Notes under the pieces: model-generated | The model's database searches: none | Seen by the model: the letters and a program-made list of their open reading frames with translations, nothing else | What the model was told of the DNA's origin: nothing | Part shown: positions 34,351 through 46,424 of the stretch, one piece after another | Numbering within the stretch: the stretch's first letter is position 1 | Layout of the letters: every line of letters starts with the position of its first letter | Position numbers and translations under genes: made by a program | Assembly: GCF_003672135.1 (NCBI RefSeq) | Contig: NC_039514.1 | Span: 3,782,001-3,846,000, forward strand | Reading direction: 5' to 3' | Length of the DNA: 64,000 nucleotides | Origin: Ooceraea biroi | Lineage: Eukaryota > Arthropoda > Insecta > Hymenoptera > Formicidae

Positions 34351-35189
34351 AGACGCTAGGACATCATTAACTGTATAAAAGCATCTGCAGTCTTTTTATT
34401 GCAGTAGTATATTTATAATAGATATTTCATATATTTTAGGTAAATTGTATTATCAACTAATAAGTGTATTTATATACTATTGATATTAATTTCAAATCTG
34501 CCGTTATTCTTTATAGTAGAATTTAAAATTATTATTTTAGTATTTAGTTATATTTACATATGACATAGTTTGAGTTAGGTTAGTTTGGTTTAAATAATAA
34601 AACAATATAAGTTTTGTATGCTAAAACTAAACTAACCTAAAACTCTAATTATAAATAATTTATTATTATATTTTAACAGTTTCGTTATATTCCACGCACA
34701 CTATAAGTTTAGGATTTAGTTTAAGATTTAAAATAATATAAAAATAAGTTTTCTGTTATAAACCTAAACTATATACTTCTCTGATGAACCATCAAACCTA
34801 GAACCTGGTAGAAATATAAAGTGCTTCAATTAATGTAATTTGGTATCTAAGGGTTTCTAGGATCCTGAATTCAATTTGAATTCAAATTTAGAAATTTAAA
34901 ATGACAGGTCAAATGCGGACAGAAGCACTAAAAATACTTATTATAGTATCAAAATAATGGTAAAACATTTATTAATTTTAGGTAATTTGGTGTCATTTCT
35001 AATCATCTTGACCTTGAGATATGTATCAAGAACAGCACTCAAATAATCTTCAAAACATTTTAATCGACGCTCGTTTATTAATAACTTTTAATAAGATAAG
35101 TTCAAGATGCTTTCTTACCATAGATCCTTCCATCTCACAACCAGGGTGCTTTGAAGTTCATAAAATATTTAAAATTATTATTTAATTTT
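34351..35189. repeat. Arm B: degraded fold-back hairpins and flanks
   Basis: Mirror of about 7,320-8,300. The GTTAGGTTAG/CTAACCTAA arms are recognisable near 34,570-34,790 but interrupted by deletions. Confidence 0.7.
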
Positions 35190-37300
35190 CATTAAAAGTA
35201 ATCTTTGGTGAGGCTCTTCATATTTGTCTGAAAGTTTTGTATTTTGCTCTTCGTCATCCGATAATACCGTGTCATCTAAAATTCAAAGTTTCAAGAAAGG
35301 CCAACTAATGCAGTATCCTTTGTTCATTACTGCTTGTCATCGTTGCTTCAACATCTGAAATATGTACAATAAATCTCTTATATCCTGCTGAAAGTATTAG
35401 CTCTTTGATTTTCTTAACTTGTAATTAAGCTTTGAAGTAGCTATGTGTGGATCCGATGTATCCATTGCTCTATAAAATACATCATATAGATTTAATTGAC
35501 GAGTGTTGTCTACTATAGAACCATATAATTTTATAATGCTTATTATGCTTCAGATCCTTCTTCTTAACACCAACAGGTAATACACTTGTACTTATATCTG
35601 TGCTCGATGCATAAAATTTTATGCAAATGAAGACATGAAACCAGAATACTATCGATATAAATTTGAACAGTTGCCATGCACAATTTGTCAAATCTAACTG
35701 GATCTATTGGAAGATGAGACGATAAACGACTAAAATCGTTTTGGATTTACAAAATGATGACAATTCAGATCAAGATATTGAGCAGGAGAGTTTGATTTTC
35801 AAGCTCGACATGCCGTATTTCATCATTAGTATGTACCATAGCCTTCGACTTTTGGTTTTATCACAATAAACCCATCTTCTCCCATAAGATTTGTTGAATT
35901 AACTTTTCCGTTTCACAAAATGGCTTTCTGTTCATTACTTCCTTGCCAGACTTTCATATCTATTCTAATGAAATGTGAGGAACACATTCGAAAATTCTTA
36001 TCCAGGCATGAGAGGACTGTACCATACTGACAATTGGGATTAGGCAAAAGGTACCTGTTTTCTTATTAGAATATTATTGGTGTTTAAGTCATTTATGGAA
36101 TTGGGCAAGTCTGCATCGTGTAGTATTTGTGATAATATTTAACACTTTTCATCTATAATGTAAAATAGAAAATGTATACAAGTACAATAAACATCCTCTA
36201 GTTTAATTTCTACGACTTTTAAATTCCTTATTTGCTCCTCAATCTCACTTTTCTGTTTTAAAACACATCCCGATTCCTGCAAAGTTTAATGAAATAGACC
36301 TGCAAAAGCTTGCAGATTGAAATACAGTTATTTCACAAAATTGCATTAGTGTTGTCAATCGTAGTGGAATCATGAAGTAACAAAAGGTTTTCATCTTCAT
36401 TAGTTTCCATCTGTACGCGCTGATTGTTTATGAGGTAACAGAACTACATCAAATCCCCGAACATATTAAAACAGCGTCTGTAACAGAACATTGTATTTTG
36501 CATATTCTGAATAATTACATTGGACTGCATTTAACTAATCTTCGTGCTGTATGTTCTAATAAAGATTGGAGGATACATGTGCTTTCTTCTCTTAAATAAT
36601 ATTTCTTTCGATGGTCTACATTGCGGATTGCTTCTCTCACGACATTATCGTTGGCCAAATGTCGGCTCCAGATAATTTGGACTCTAATCGCATATCCATA
36701 TAACTCTTGACATAGAATTGCTTCAGATATGAATTGCAAAACTTCTATCAGGTCTTCGGTTTAGTGAAATTTAATGAGGTGTCTATTAATTTCTTTATTT
36801 TTGTTGGACTTGCTGCAACTTCATCGAGAATCGCATAAGCTCTTGATCACCTGAATAGTTTGCAGCATAACGACATAGGTTCGTTCTCTGGGCATTATTT
36901 TCTGCGTACTTATCCTGAGGCATCTCGACGTTTCGAACGATCAAATATTGCTAAAATCAATTGTTGGACGACAGGACCTGCAGTTGAACTTAATATTTCA
37001 ATTTCTCATTATTGTCATCGACGATTAATTTACGATAATCAATACAAATTCTAGATCTAACCATTGTGCATTTTCATTTCAATCTGCTTTTATTCTTCTC
37101 GCAGCTAAATTTAGGATACGTCTCGTTCTAAGTGAAGATATAAGTGATTTAACTCTTCTTTCCTTGAGGATGAATTATCATCGCGCAAATCCATTTTGAT
37201 AATGTATGTAACTCCAGTCTACACTTCCATCTTTTAAGATTTCAAGATTTCTCTTTTGTAAACTTTAGTGTCATTATAAAACTTTGCGTTTGCTTTTAAA
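35190..37300 (-). pseudogene. Arm B: degraded Transib transposase copy
   Basis: Minus-strand copy of 5,083-7,291. Matching pieces: TTCTTCGTCATCCGATAATACC-like end (35,250), GTTCATTACTTCCTTGCCAG (35,930) and the start region near 37,275 (TGTCATTATAAAACTTTGCG). Many small indels. Confidence 0.85.
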
Positions 37301-37678
37301 TTGAATGAAGAAATGTGAAGAAATTGCAATTAAATTTTATACAAATAAAACCATGAAAAGGTGAATGAAGGAATAAATGACTAATACTATTAATGTATAT
37401 GCGATTGAAAATAACAAGAGTTATTTTGTGTCAGTATTACGAGCTGAAACAATCTGCAAGCGCCAGTGTCTTTACGGCTCACGAAAGAGTTAAAAATGAA
37501 TATGTTAACATCTGAACACTAAACGAGAAAGCTCATTATGCGCGTAGGTGTGCCGCGCCATATCGCGTCCATGACGATTCGCGCGACGTGACGGTTCGCT
37601 GCGCTGTCGTATTTATACATTGTTTTCTTAGTAACATCAAAGAACAAAATGAGCATATGCGTTATACTGTATAACATA

Positions 37679-40600
37679 TTTGGGGTGTACGAATAACTTT
37701 ATTTCTGGTATCACAAGACTAGAACATTTATTAGATATATAAAATACGTCGTACTCTTATAACGAACCGAACGAAGAGAGGCGCGCGATCCATGTATTAC
37801 TACGCGTAACACGTAACCTATTAGAGCCATCTATCAAAACTATTGTATCACTAACTCAATATCAACACTCCCACTAGTTAGGAACACAATTAACCAGTTA
37901 AACATAACTCATATTTAAGCTGAACGCATTATGAAATTTCTCACAAAGTCCTTTAGTCATAATATCAGTGTTGCTGATCAGTAGGTACAAATTCTACAAC
38001 AATGCTCTTTGGTACATGATCCCAACTAAATGAAACCTAATCTATATGCTTGAGTTCGACATATTCTGTACCACTAGACAGATTTAACTGTACCTTGGTT
38101 ATCTATAGAATAATGTTTCTCTATTTGAAACCAAATACTATCAAGTAATGTTCGTAGCCATAAAAGCCTCCTTGGTTGTGCCGCTCTACGACGTACCAAC
38201 TTCAGTCGTAATTGAGCGACGATACTCTGACGACGACTCATCACAAAACTGGCCTCCAGCCAGCTGTAATATTGCTCCAGAGATAGACTTCCGATTCTCC
38301 ACTTTGTGGCGTAATCCAGCATCACTGCTTATGCAATAAGTTGGTTATTTCGTTAAGTATAAATGAATCCAAAATCACTGGTGCCTTTGGATACCCGAAA
38401 TCTTCTCTAACTGCTTTCCAGTGCTCCATGAAGGATTAGCCAGATGCTGCTCACTCTGAGAAATTCCCATGATATCTGGTCAGTAACCCTGCTGCAAACG
38501 TGGGATCCCACTGCCTACGATATGGTACCTTTAACATGACAGGATCCTTGTCTGTATTTGACATTATAGAACATTCAGGTCAGCTGGAACATTTACTGAT
38601 TTTGCATCACTCATTCCAAAACGCTCAAGATTCATGATATATTGCGTCTGATGAATCTTGATGTTTCCTGTATCAACATCTTGTTGAATTTCTATGCCTA
38701 CGATAGTCACCTATCCTAATGGTGACTTCTGATTAAGTCCTTGAAACTTTCAAGATTACGTCGATCACCTCTCGTTCTCAGCTAACACTAGTCCGTCATT
38801 AACAGTATATTCCTAGCAGTACCGGACCATCTATTCGTCCTCGATATGCACATCTGTCAGCAGGACTGGCTTATAGTAATTTATGTGAGTCAAACTTGAC
38901 AATGAACATTTATTCCACTGGCGAGGTGCTTGCTTTAGACCATGCAGGTGATCGTTGAAGCTTGACAGTCTTATTCTTGGCAATTCCTTCTAGCAGTTCA
39001 ATAAAATTTCTTCATCTGCTCTCCATGAAACGCAGTCTTAACGTCAAATTGACCAATTTCAAGTTTTCCGTAGCCTCTGCTAATAAGGTTCGAACACTCT
39101 CATATCGAACTGAGCAAAATGTTTCAAGTAAGTCGATACCTTCTCGTTATTCATCGCGTGCCACCAGTCTTGCCTTATACTGATCCACTTCACCATGGGC
39201 ATTTCGTTTAATTTTAAACACCCATTTGGCAGAATAGGTTTCTGGTCCTTTGGTAATTCAGCTGCAATCCAAGTATTATTTTTCAACGCGAACTTCTTCT
39301 TCAATCCTTGTTTCACTTGCCTTGCATCCTTGCTATTCATAGCCTCTTCGTATGTCGTTATCATAAGTTCAATGAGTTAGCTTCAAACCAGATCAGATGG
39401 TTTAATCTGTGAACGATCTCGTAGTGCTCTTGTAGTACTTGGTGAGTCTCATACTAGAATAGCATCCTCTTCATCTTCATCTTCAGAATTCAGATTCATG
39501 GGCTAATCTTGTTCTTGATTTGTCTGATCAATCATAAGTTGCATCGGTGAATCATCTTAACAACTTCAATACGTGTATCTTCAGGAAAGACCACATTAGC
39601 CGATACTTAACATCTTCATCGTTGATTGATCCACAAGTCGATAGTTGTTCAGAGTCTTTCATAGCCAACCAACAGTAATTTACTGCTTTGGTTGCCACTT
39701 ACTTCGTTTGCTCCTGGAACGTATGCAAGCAATAGATCCAAACGTTCGAACATGCTTCATTGTAGCCTTTTTCAGTCCATTGTTCAAATGGTTTGAACCT
39801 GGTGTCTACTTCGTTGTGATCGATTCAAAATATAGACTGCACAATTTACAGCTTCTGCTTAATATCTCATCAAAACTTTGGCATGGTGACCGTGCACTCT
39901 CTGTATAGTTCGATTATCATTCAACTTGACCATTTTGTTCTGGTGTGTAGGGTGCCGTTCACTCCAACCACAATTCCTTTTCGTTCCAAATATCTATTAA
40001 ATTTGGCATTGTTGTACTCAGTCCATTGTCACTTGTAGCTTTTATCTCACGCTCCCACTTGCGCTCAACTAATGCCTCGAATCTGGAACATCTCAAAGCT
40101 TCATTCTTGTAGCTTCCATAAAATATACGAACCGAAGAACCCTTCGTCTGTATAAATACGCTTCTTTCCTTAAAACGATGATTTCCAGATCACATACGTC
40201 GGTGTAAATCATCTCTCAAGTTTAACTTGCGTTTGGTTGACTGTCTTAAAGAACGCCATGTGAGTCTTACAAGACCACATCCTTCACAAAGTTGAATATT
40301 GTTGGAACTTCTACACCATCGAGAGTAATTTCTACTTGGCCATCTCACGTACGAGCTTTGACTGATATGACCGGAGTCGTTCATGCCATGTTTGAACATC
40401 AGCACAACCAAGTACTTCTCCTTGAACTGAAACCTGTTTCCGCATCTTCATCGGAATGTATTTTGTGAGCTCGTTTCGCCATGGCAGCACACTTACACTT
40501 TCTTAATCAGCATTGTTCATTCTGAATACTGACTGTTGTACCATATTTTCTGCTGATCGAGACTAAACAAATTCTCCTCAACGGAATATACACAGCAATA

Positions 40601-41940
40601 TCCTAATGTTACAGGGCTTCCTGCATCTGAAATCAGACAATCTAACATTATCTCACCTGTTCCTTTTATCTCAGCTGTGATCCATCAGCAAGTTGAAAAT
40701 CTGATTGACCGACTTGAATATCGTATACCACAACGTCCATGTATGCGCTGATGCACCTGTACTTTCCATTCATCGACATCCTTGACGTTGCTGTTGACGA
40801 CAATAAGCTTCATTCGTGTTCTTCTTTACCTTACTATCTTCGTCAGCAGATTTTATCTTCTTGGCTTACGACAATCACGTGTCATAGTGACCTGCACCGT
40901 TGCAGTTGTAACAACGTCGTCAATGTTACTCTTCAATTGCTTCTTACTCTTATACTTATTTTCTTCTGAATCTCCATCACGCAATGTAATACCTGTGTCA
41001 TTTTGCTCAATTCTTCATCCTCAACATCCTGAGCAGCTTCCTCGTGCTCGAGCATTGCACATAAATCAGTCATCTTCTATTCAGCTATAGCCTTATTTGA
41101 CATGATTGTTGCTTGCCTCGATACTTAGACGGTTAACCTTGAAGCTTCGCATAATTTGCAGATCTGACAGCTTCTCTGAGATCTCACATTTCTTCATGAA
41201 GATCTTCACATTGGCTGTCATTTGATCTCAGTACCTGCCTCTAATCGATATTAAAGAAACGAGTCAGTGTCAATTTTACTAGCCGGATCACTACGCTGAT
41301 GAATACGTGCGAAGGTTATAAACATTTCATACGCAGAAACTGGCACTCAATATGCTCGTTGATCTACTTCAATACTACCTGCGATAATCAGGCTCGCGAG
41401 GTTCGATCCATTATACGTCCATCGTTGCTTGAAGAGACGTCACTTTCGCCATCTCTCTCAATCGGTTTCGTACCACTAACGTGTATTCATATCTCATGAT
41501 GCTTGAGATGACGTTTCACAAAAACGCCCTGTCTATAATTGTCCTTGCAATTTTCGCTGTTGTCGGGAACTCAATCTTGAGTACATCGTTGCCTCCGTGC
41601 TTCTCTCTCTTCTTTGTACAGCGCACCAAAATGGCTACCGACGCGTCGATCCTCGACAGACGCACGGACCATCGTCTGGCCTCCGAACTCTTCGTCGTTT
41701 CGGTACGCACTCTGAGCGCTCTGGGCCCATAACCTTTGTTGGGGTGTACAGATAACTTGACTCTTAGTGTATCTGAAGTACTAGAACGATTTAAGGAATA
41801 TATAAAGAACCGTCGTACTCTTATAACGAACCGAACGAGAAGAAGGCGCGCGATCCTGTATTACTACGCGCGTGGTATAATAGTGACCTATTACAGAGCC
41901 ATCTAGCAAAACTATTGTGTCACTAACTCAATATCCAACA
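37679..41940 (-). mobile_element. Arm B: degraded copia copy, minus strand
   Basis: Reverse-complement copy of the whole element: 3' LTR at 37,679-37,866, coding remnants with RNase H (near 38,070-38,330) and reverse transcriptase (near 39,080-39,360), the primer-binding site (TGGGCCCATAACC, 41,722-41,734), and the 5' LTR at 41,737-41,940. The flank matches arm A, so this is the same insertion duplicated, not a second transposition. Confidence 0.92.
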
Positions 41941-42305
41941 ATATAGAATACGTTCATGTTCTTTTTTAACTATGACGTGTTATGACCAGTTATAAGTAAT
42001 CGAAAGTTAGCATTGCTATGAAAGTTCAATAATCATCGAAAATGTCAAGATATAAATAGTTTTATCATATCCATTATATATATGATTTTTATTTTAATAA
42101 CATATTTATAATAGTCCAACATTTCTACCTAGGAATGCTATGAAATCTTTATTATATTTGATATTTATAAAACTATTGCAGCAATGGTAATAACATACTG
42201 CTTGGTTTCTGGTGCTGTCAAATCAACAGTAATTGATGATACATTAAAAACTTGGATCAACTATTTCAAAGTATCTATATTGATGTATGACCGATTTGAT
42301 AAAAT
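41941..42305. other. Arm B: left flank and sequence beyond the window start; hinge B/C
   Basis: 41,941-42,110 is the reverse complement of 1-170. The next ~195 bases have no match in the window and should be what precedes position 1 in the genome. No gene seen. Forward arm C starts at about 42,306. Confidence 0.65.
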
Positions 42306-42868
42306 TCGAAGGTTGTTTTGGCCACGTTTTCAGTTCTGGCCCATTAAGCTGTGGCGTATGTAAATATAACAAACTGCTAAAATATAATAATATAATTTAC
42401 TATACAATTATAGGTTTGGTTAGGGTTAGTTTAGGTTTGTTCGGAGAAATAATAGATGGTATTCTCGTACGCTTACGGCATTCCTGCACGCTTCGCTCTT
42501 CTCCTCCTTGTATCGACGCATGTTTTCAAGTTGCTATCGAGTCGTTTGACTATATGCCGAGACAGGATCGGTCCTAACACGCAATCGAGTTCAGTGGTTC
42601 TGAATCCCTCACGAGGTAGGGTCAGGGCAGTATTGTATATACGCTCAACGATAAAGTCAAGTTCAGTAGTTCAACTGTTTAGTTCAATAATTTTAACACG
42701 CCAGTCCGCCTAACTAACAAACGCACATTTTGTAAGAACAGGTTTATAACGAAAAACTTATTTTTAGTGTATTTAAACTTAAACTAACCTAATCAACCTA
42801 TGACATATTAAATATAACTAAAGTACTAAAATAATATTTTAAATTTACTATAAAGTAAATAAGGAAGT
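42306..42868. repeat. Arm C: fold-back hairpin region carrying a solo LTR
   Basis: Matches 7,695-8,040 of arm A, with ATAGGTTTGGTTAGG (42,411) and CTAACCTAATCAACCTAT (42,785) as the arms of one hairpin, split by a 303-bp LTR. It then passes directly to the equivalent of 9,945 with no Merlin. Confidence 0.8.
42438..42740. mobile_element. Solo LTR (303 bp) with GGTT target duplication
   Basis: Starts TGTTCGG and ends AAGAACA (TG...CA with short inverted TGTT/AACA ends), flanked by GGTT at 42,434-42,437 and 42,741-42,744. The empty site TTTAGGTTTATAAC is seen in arm A at about 7,900-7,915. No internal retroelement sequence is present. Family unassigned. Confidence 0.8.
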
Positions 42869-43119
42869 TTGTTTACACCTAAAATTCAAATTACGAGCCT
42901 TCTACTAGCGACAAGTAACTAAAGGCAGCGCATGCATGCCGTGGTCACTACATTTCGTCGGTGTATGACGGTTCCTAACCTAATAAGTGGACAACAACGA
43001 TTAATATCTCCTTCGCGTGGCAGGGCGACACTTTTCTGCCAGATCCTTTCGTTTTGCAAAACGCGTCAGATGAGCCTAATTTCATCGAGGTTTTGATGGG
43101 CCCTTCAATAATTACCGAT

Positions 43120-44650
43120 TTTCCATGGGCAATTGGCAGTTAGATTGGCACACGCGAACGCTTGAGCTTTCAGTTCTTCGAAAACCACGAAATGCAGTCA
43201 GTTGCCGCGACGATATCGATACGCGGATAATGAGTTGTCGTATGAACACCGCGTAGTACGCAGCACTATCCTTGATGGTGATATGGGTATGGCGGTTTTC
43301 CGTTTCTCTTCTCAATGCATACTCCAAGTCGGCGTATACGACGACGGCATCACTCCTTCCTGCTTGTGGTTGTCGAAACGCGGCCACTTGTGCCCTTGTC
43401 CTCGTTGAGGTAAAACGATGGCACAATCGTTTATTTTGTGCAATCGAGTGAAGCCTCAATCTCTTGTTGGAGAGAATGCTGAACATCTGCATGAATATGA
43501 GATATTGTTACTTTAATCTGGGGTGTATTCATTATAATAATATTGTACTTACCGATCGCAATGTATTTTTCGTTTGTTGTTGCTCAGTTGAGGCGCTCAG
43601 CCGGGATAAGTTTTATGCGCAAATGCACGTTGTCAACGGATCCTGCATGTACAACAGATTGACATGTATCCATCTTCTGATCAGTGAGCCCGTATCGGTA
43701 CGACCGTGAGTTTTCCGTTCTTCTTCTCCAGTGGGGTATATACATTTATCGATATATTGTTCAGAGCTCAAATTTGTTTATTTGCTTCAACGACGATTCA
43801 ATGCCATCAAGTCTTAATATTGACTTTAATCAGGATATCCGTTGTCCTTTCCGCGTTGCTTTCAGCGGATGAGCAGCGATCACCGACCAGCAAAACATGC
43901 TTATCGTTACTCTGTATGTTGTGCTGCTCTCTTCATATAATCTCTTTCGGTACTTTGGCATGACATCCAGCGTGCATAGGAGTTATACTTGTTGATGTAA
44001 CCGTCACGGTCAAGTATACGCGACAACGCCCATCCACTGTCGCGCTCCTGAACTCTTCGAGAGACCAAGATGGACTCGAAACATATTGCACGATCACTCT
44101 TTCAGATTGGACGTACGAAAATTGCTCAGTTTCGCGTATTGATATACTCTTATTGACGTCTTCTCACGCCACAAACTCGCCAGTGAACATAGTATTTACT
44201 CACACTTTCGTGTTCATTCATTAATGTTTGCACATGATCGGCACTGATATAACGTCTTAGAATCAGCATTCAATTAGCCATGGAATTATCACAGCACCGG
44301 TTAAAAACTTCGGAACGCCAGTCTATCACTCGCCGAGTCCTTCAACACTGTTATTCCACTGTATACTCGCCGCCAATATGGATAAAGCGTTTTCTAATCG
44401 CTTCTTCAGTCCCTCGACGCGATTCGAGGCCACTAAGATTGTTTATCCGATAAAGTCGCGGCTGCTTGGCGCATTGCGTTCTTCAATTTCTCGATGAAGT
44501 CATCGCACTGTTGCGTCATGAAATATTCACCCAAAGTTGACCGCGATGTATGCCACATAGCCTGTTCTATTTGAGTAGTGTCTTCATTTTCGACTTTCGT
44601 GACCGATGCATCCAGAACTCCCGACACGTATACTGCTATGCGTTGCATAT
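43120..44650 (-). pseudogene. Arm C: degraded polB-like copy
   Basis: Minus-strand copy of 10,207-11,871 with scattered 1-5 base deletions and few substitutions. Its upstream reading (44,433-44,648) keeps open the N-terminal joint that is frameshifted in A and D, but later parts are broken. Confidence 0.82.
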
Positions 44651-44954
44651 CGTTTCCTAATTATAGATCTCACCACCGTATCTTTATCTCGCTCAAACGC
44701 AACGTGTTGAAATTGCATTATCTCATCTAAATATCTTGTAGGACTGCAAGATGTCAACAGTTGCACGTGTCTCAATGTCATGATGCAATGTTTCTTGGGC
44801 TACACAGAACGTGTTCGCGCCATTTGATACCTTCTGTGATGCTTATCTAACCATGCAGATAAACTGAGGTGCTGCAACGATTAGGAGTAAATATTATTTT
44901 ATTCATACTGTTTCCACAATATTATGTTTTACATTACACAATAATGTTCTTTTT

Positions 44955-45690
44955 CAGAACGCTAATGCTAATAACTCACAATCGATAGTTCCTTGTCGTG
45001 AGTATTCGCTGTTTGTATGGTAACGGTTATGTCGTTAGGATTATCAATGCTACGTGCGATCTTACAGAACTGTTCGTACTTGTAATCTACATGGTCGATG
45101 CAGCTTACTAACCAATTGTACATGTAATCGATCATTTATCGAGATTAAACATAGTTGTTGGTGGCTTCATCATTGATTGATCGCGTTGTTACTTCAGACG
45201 AACACACTTCGTATTGTTATGATTAATAAAGTCTACAGTTAATGGCCCGATATATGGGATCTCGGGTCGTTTATTAGTTTGGAAATATCCTGGATTAAAT
45301 GTTGATGTTCGGGGCCTTTCAGGTTTCCGAGGATCAATTCATTCCTCGTTTGTCTCCAATCTCCATGTAACTCGGACCATGTCTCCGTTTATGCCAACTC
45401 TAAATACTTGTGTTCCGTCGTTGCCAATGCATCTTCTTCCTGGGATGAACGCGCATCGTCATCGAGCGTTGTGTTCCGATGCTGCAGTATCACGCGCTTC
45501 AGGTGACGCCCTGTGGAGATGCTGCGAGAATAATGTAGAACTATTAGAAATCCATGCTTCATATATCAATTGCTAAATATACTTACTAGCTTCCTTCCCT
45601 GCTGTATCGCGCTTCTGCTCATGTCTCTGTCATTGTTCCTTCTAGCTTCTTCTTCCCAGATCTAATCATTAGTCCACTGAACAACTAATA
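44955..45690 (-). pseudogene. Arm C: degraded orphan-gene copy
   Basis: Copy of 12,197-12,934 including the intron (near 45,510-45,585). The C-terminal third is intact; upstream parts have several small deletions. Confidence 0.8.
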
Positions 45691-45714
45691 ACTTCCTTTT
45701 CCTTTATATATGCA

Positions 45715-46420
45715 TTTTGTTTCACCTCCACCGCGAACGTGTCATCGAAGGATGCATCGGTTACGTCACGCACGTGGACGCGTGTGCTTTATCCTCATCC
45801 GATTTCATGAGCCGGACGGCGCTCGAGCTCAGGTCAGCAGGTGCCGAGATCTGGATTAGTTCTTAGTAACGAATGCTATCATGCACATTCCATCACGCCA
45901 CCCTGACATATATTTGTGTACAATGGGGGTTTCTATTATATCGCGCGTGGCTCGGTTGAGTTCGGAATAGGTTCCGAAATGTCATGCGACCCTCCTCCCC
46001 TCGTGGTAACAGTAGTAGGAAAGTAACAATAAGAGGGCACAGAAAGCGAGATAAAACGTGCGTCAGTGGTATTAACACCTGGAACTGAATCGGCGGATAG
46101 CAAATCATATCGCGTATGACAAGTATGCGTGCATCATGCCGACCCTCCCTCCCTCCCATGAGTTGGTCCGACATCTCACACGCGAGAACATGTTGTGACA
46201 ATGAAGGTGTCTGGCATCGCGCGTGGCTCTCCCCTGCCCTCCGCCGAGTTTAGGTCAGCAAACATGTCACGGTCCACCCTCGCAGGTTAGGTCAGCAAAC
46301 ATGTCACGGTCCCCCTCCGCAGGTTAGGTCCGCAAACCCCCTCTCATGAATAGTCCGTCCCCCTTCCACTGAGCTCAGCCACTCAGTCCCAGCGTTAAGT
46401 CTATCCTTCCTACTGACATG
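45715..46420. repeat. Arm C: GC-rich upstream block, degraded
   Basis: Copy of 13,030-13,790 with GTCAGCAAACATGTCACGGT in tandem (46,253 and 46,289). G-runs are shortened by deletions, so the G-quadruplex motifs are broken here. Confidence 0.8.
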
Positions 46421-46424
46421 GTCA

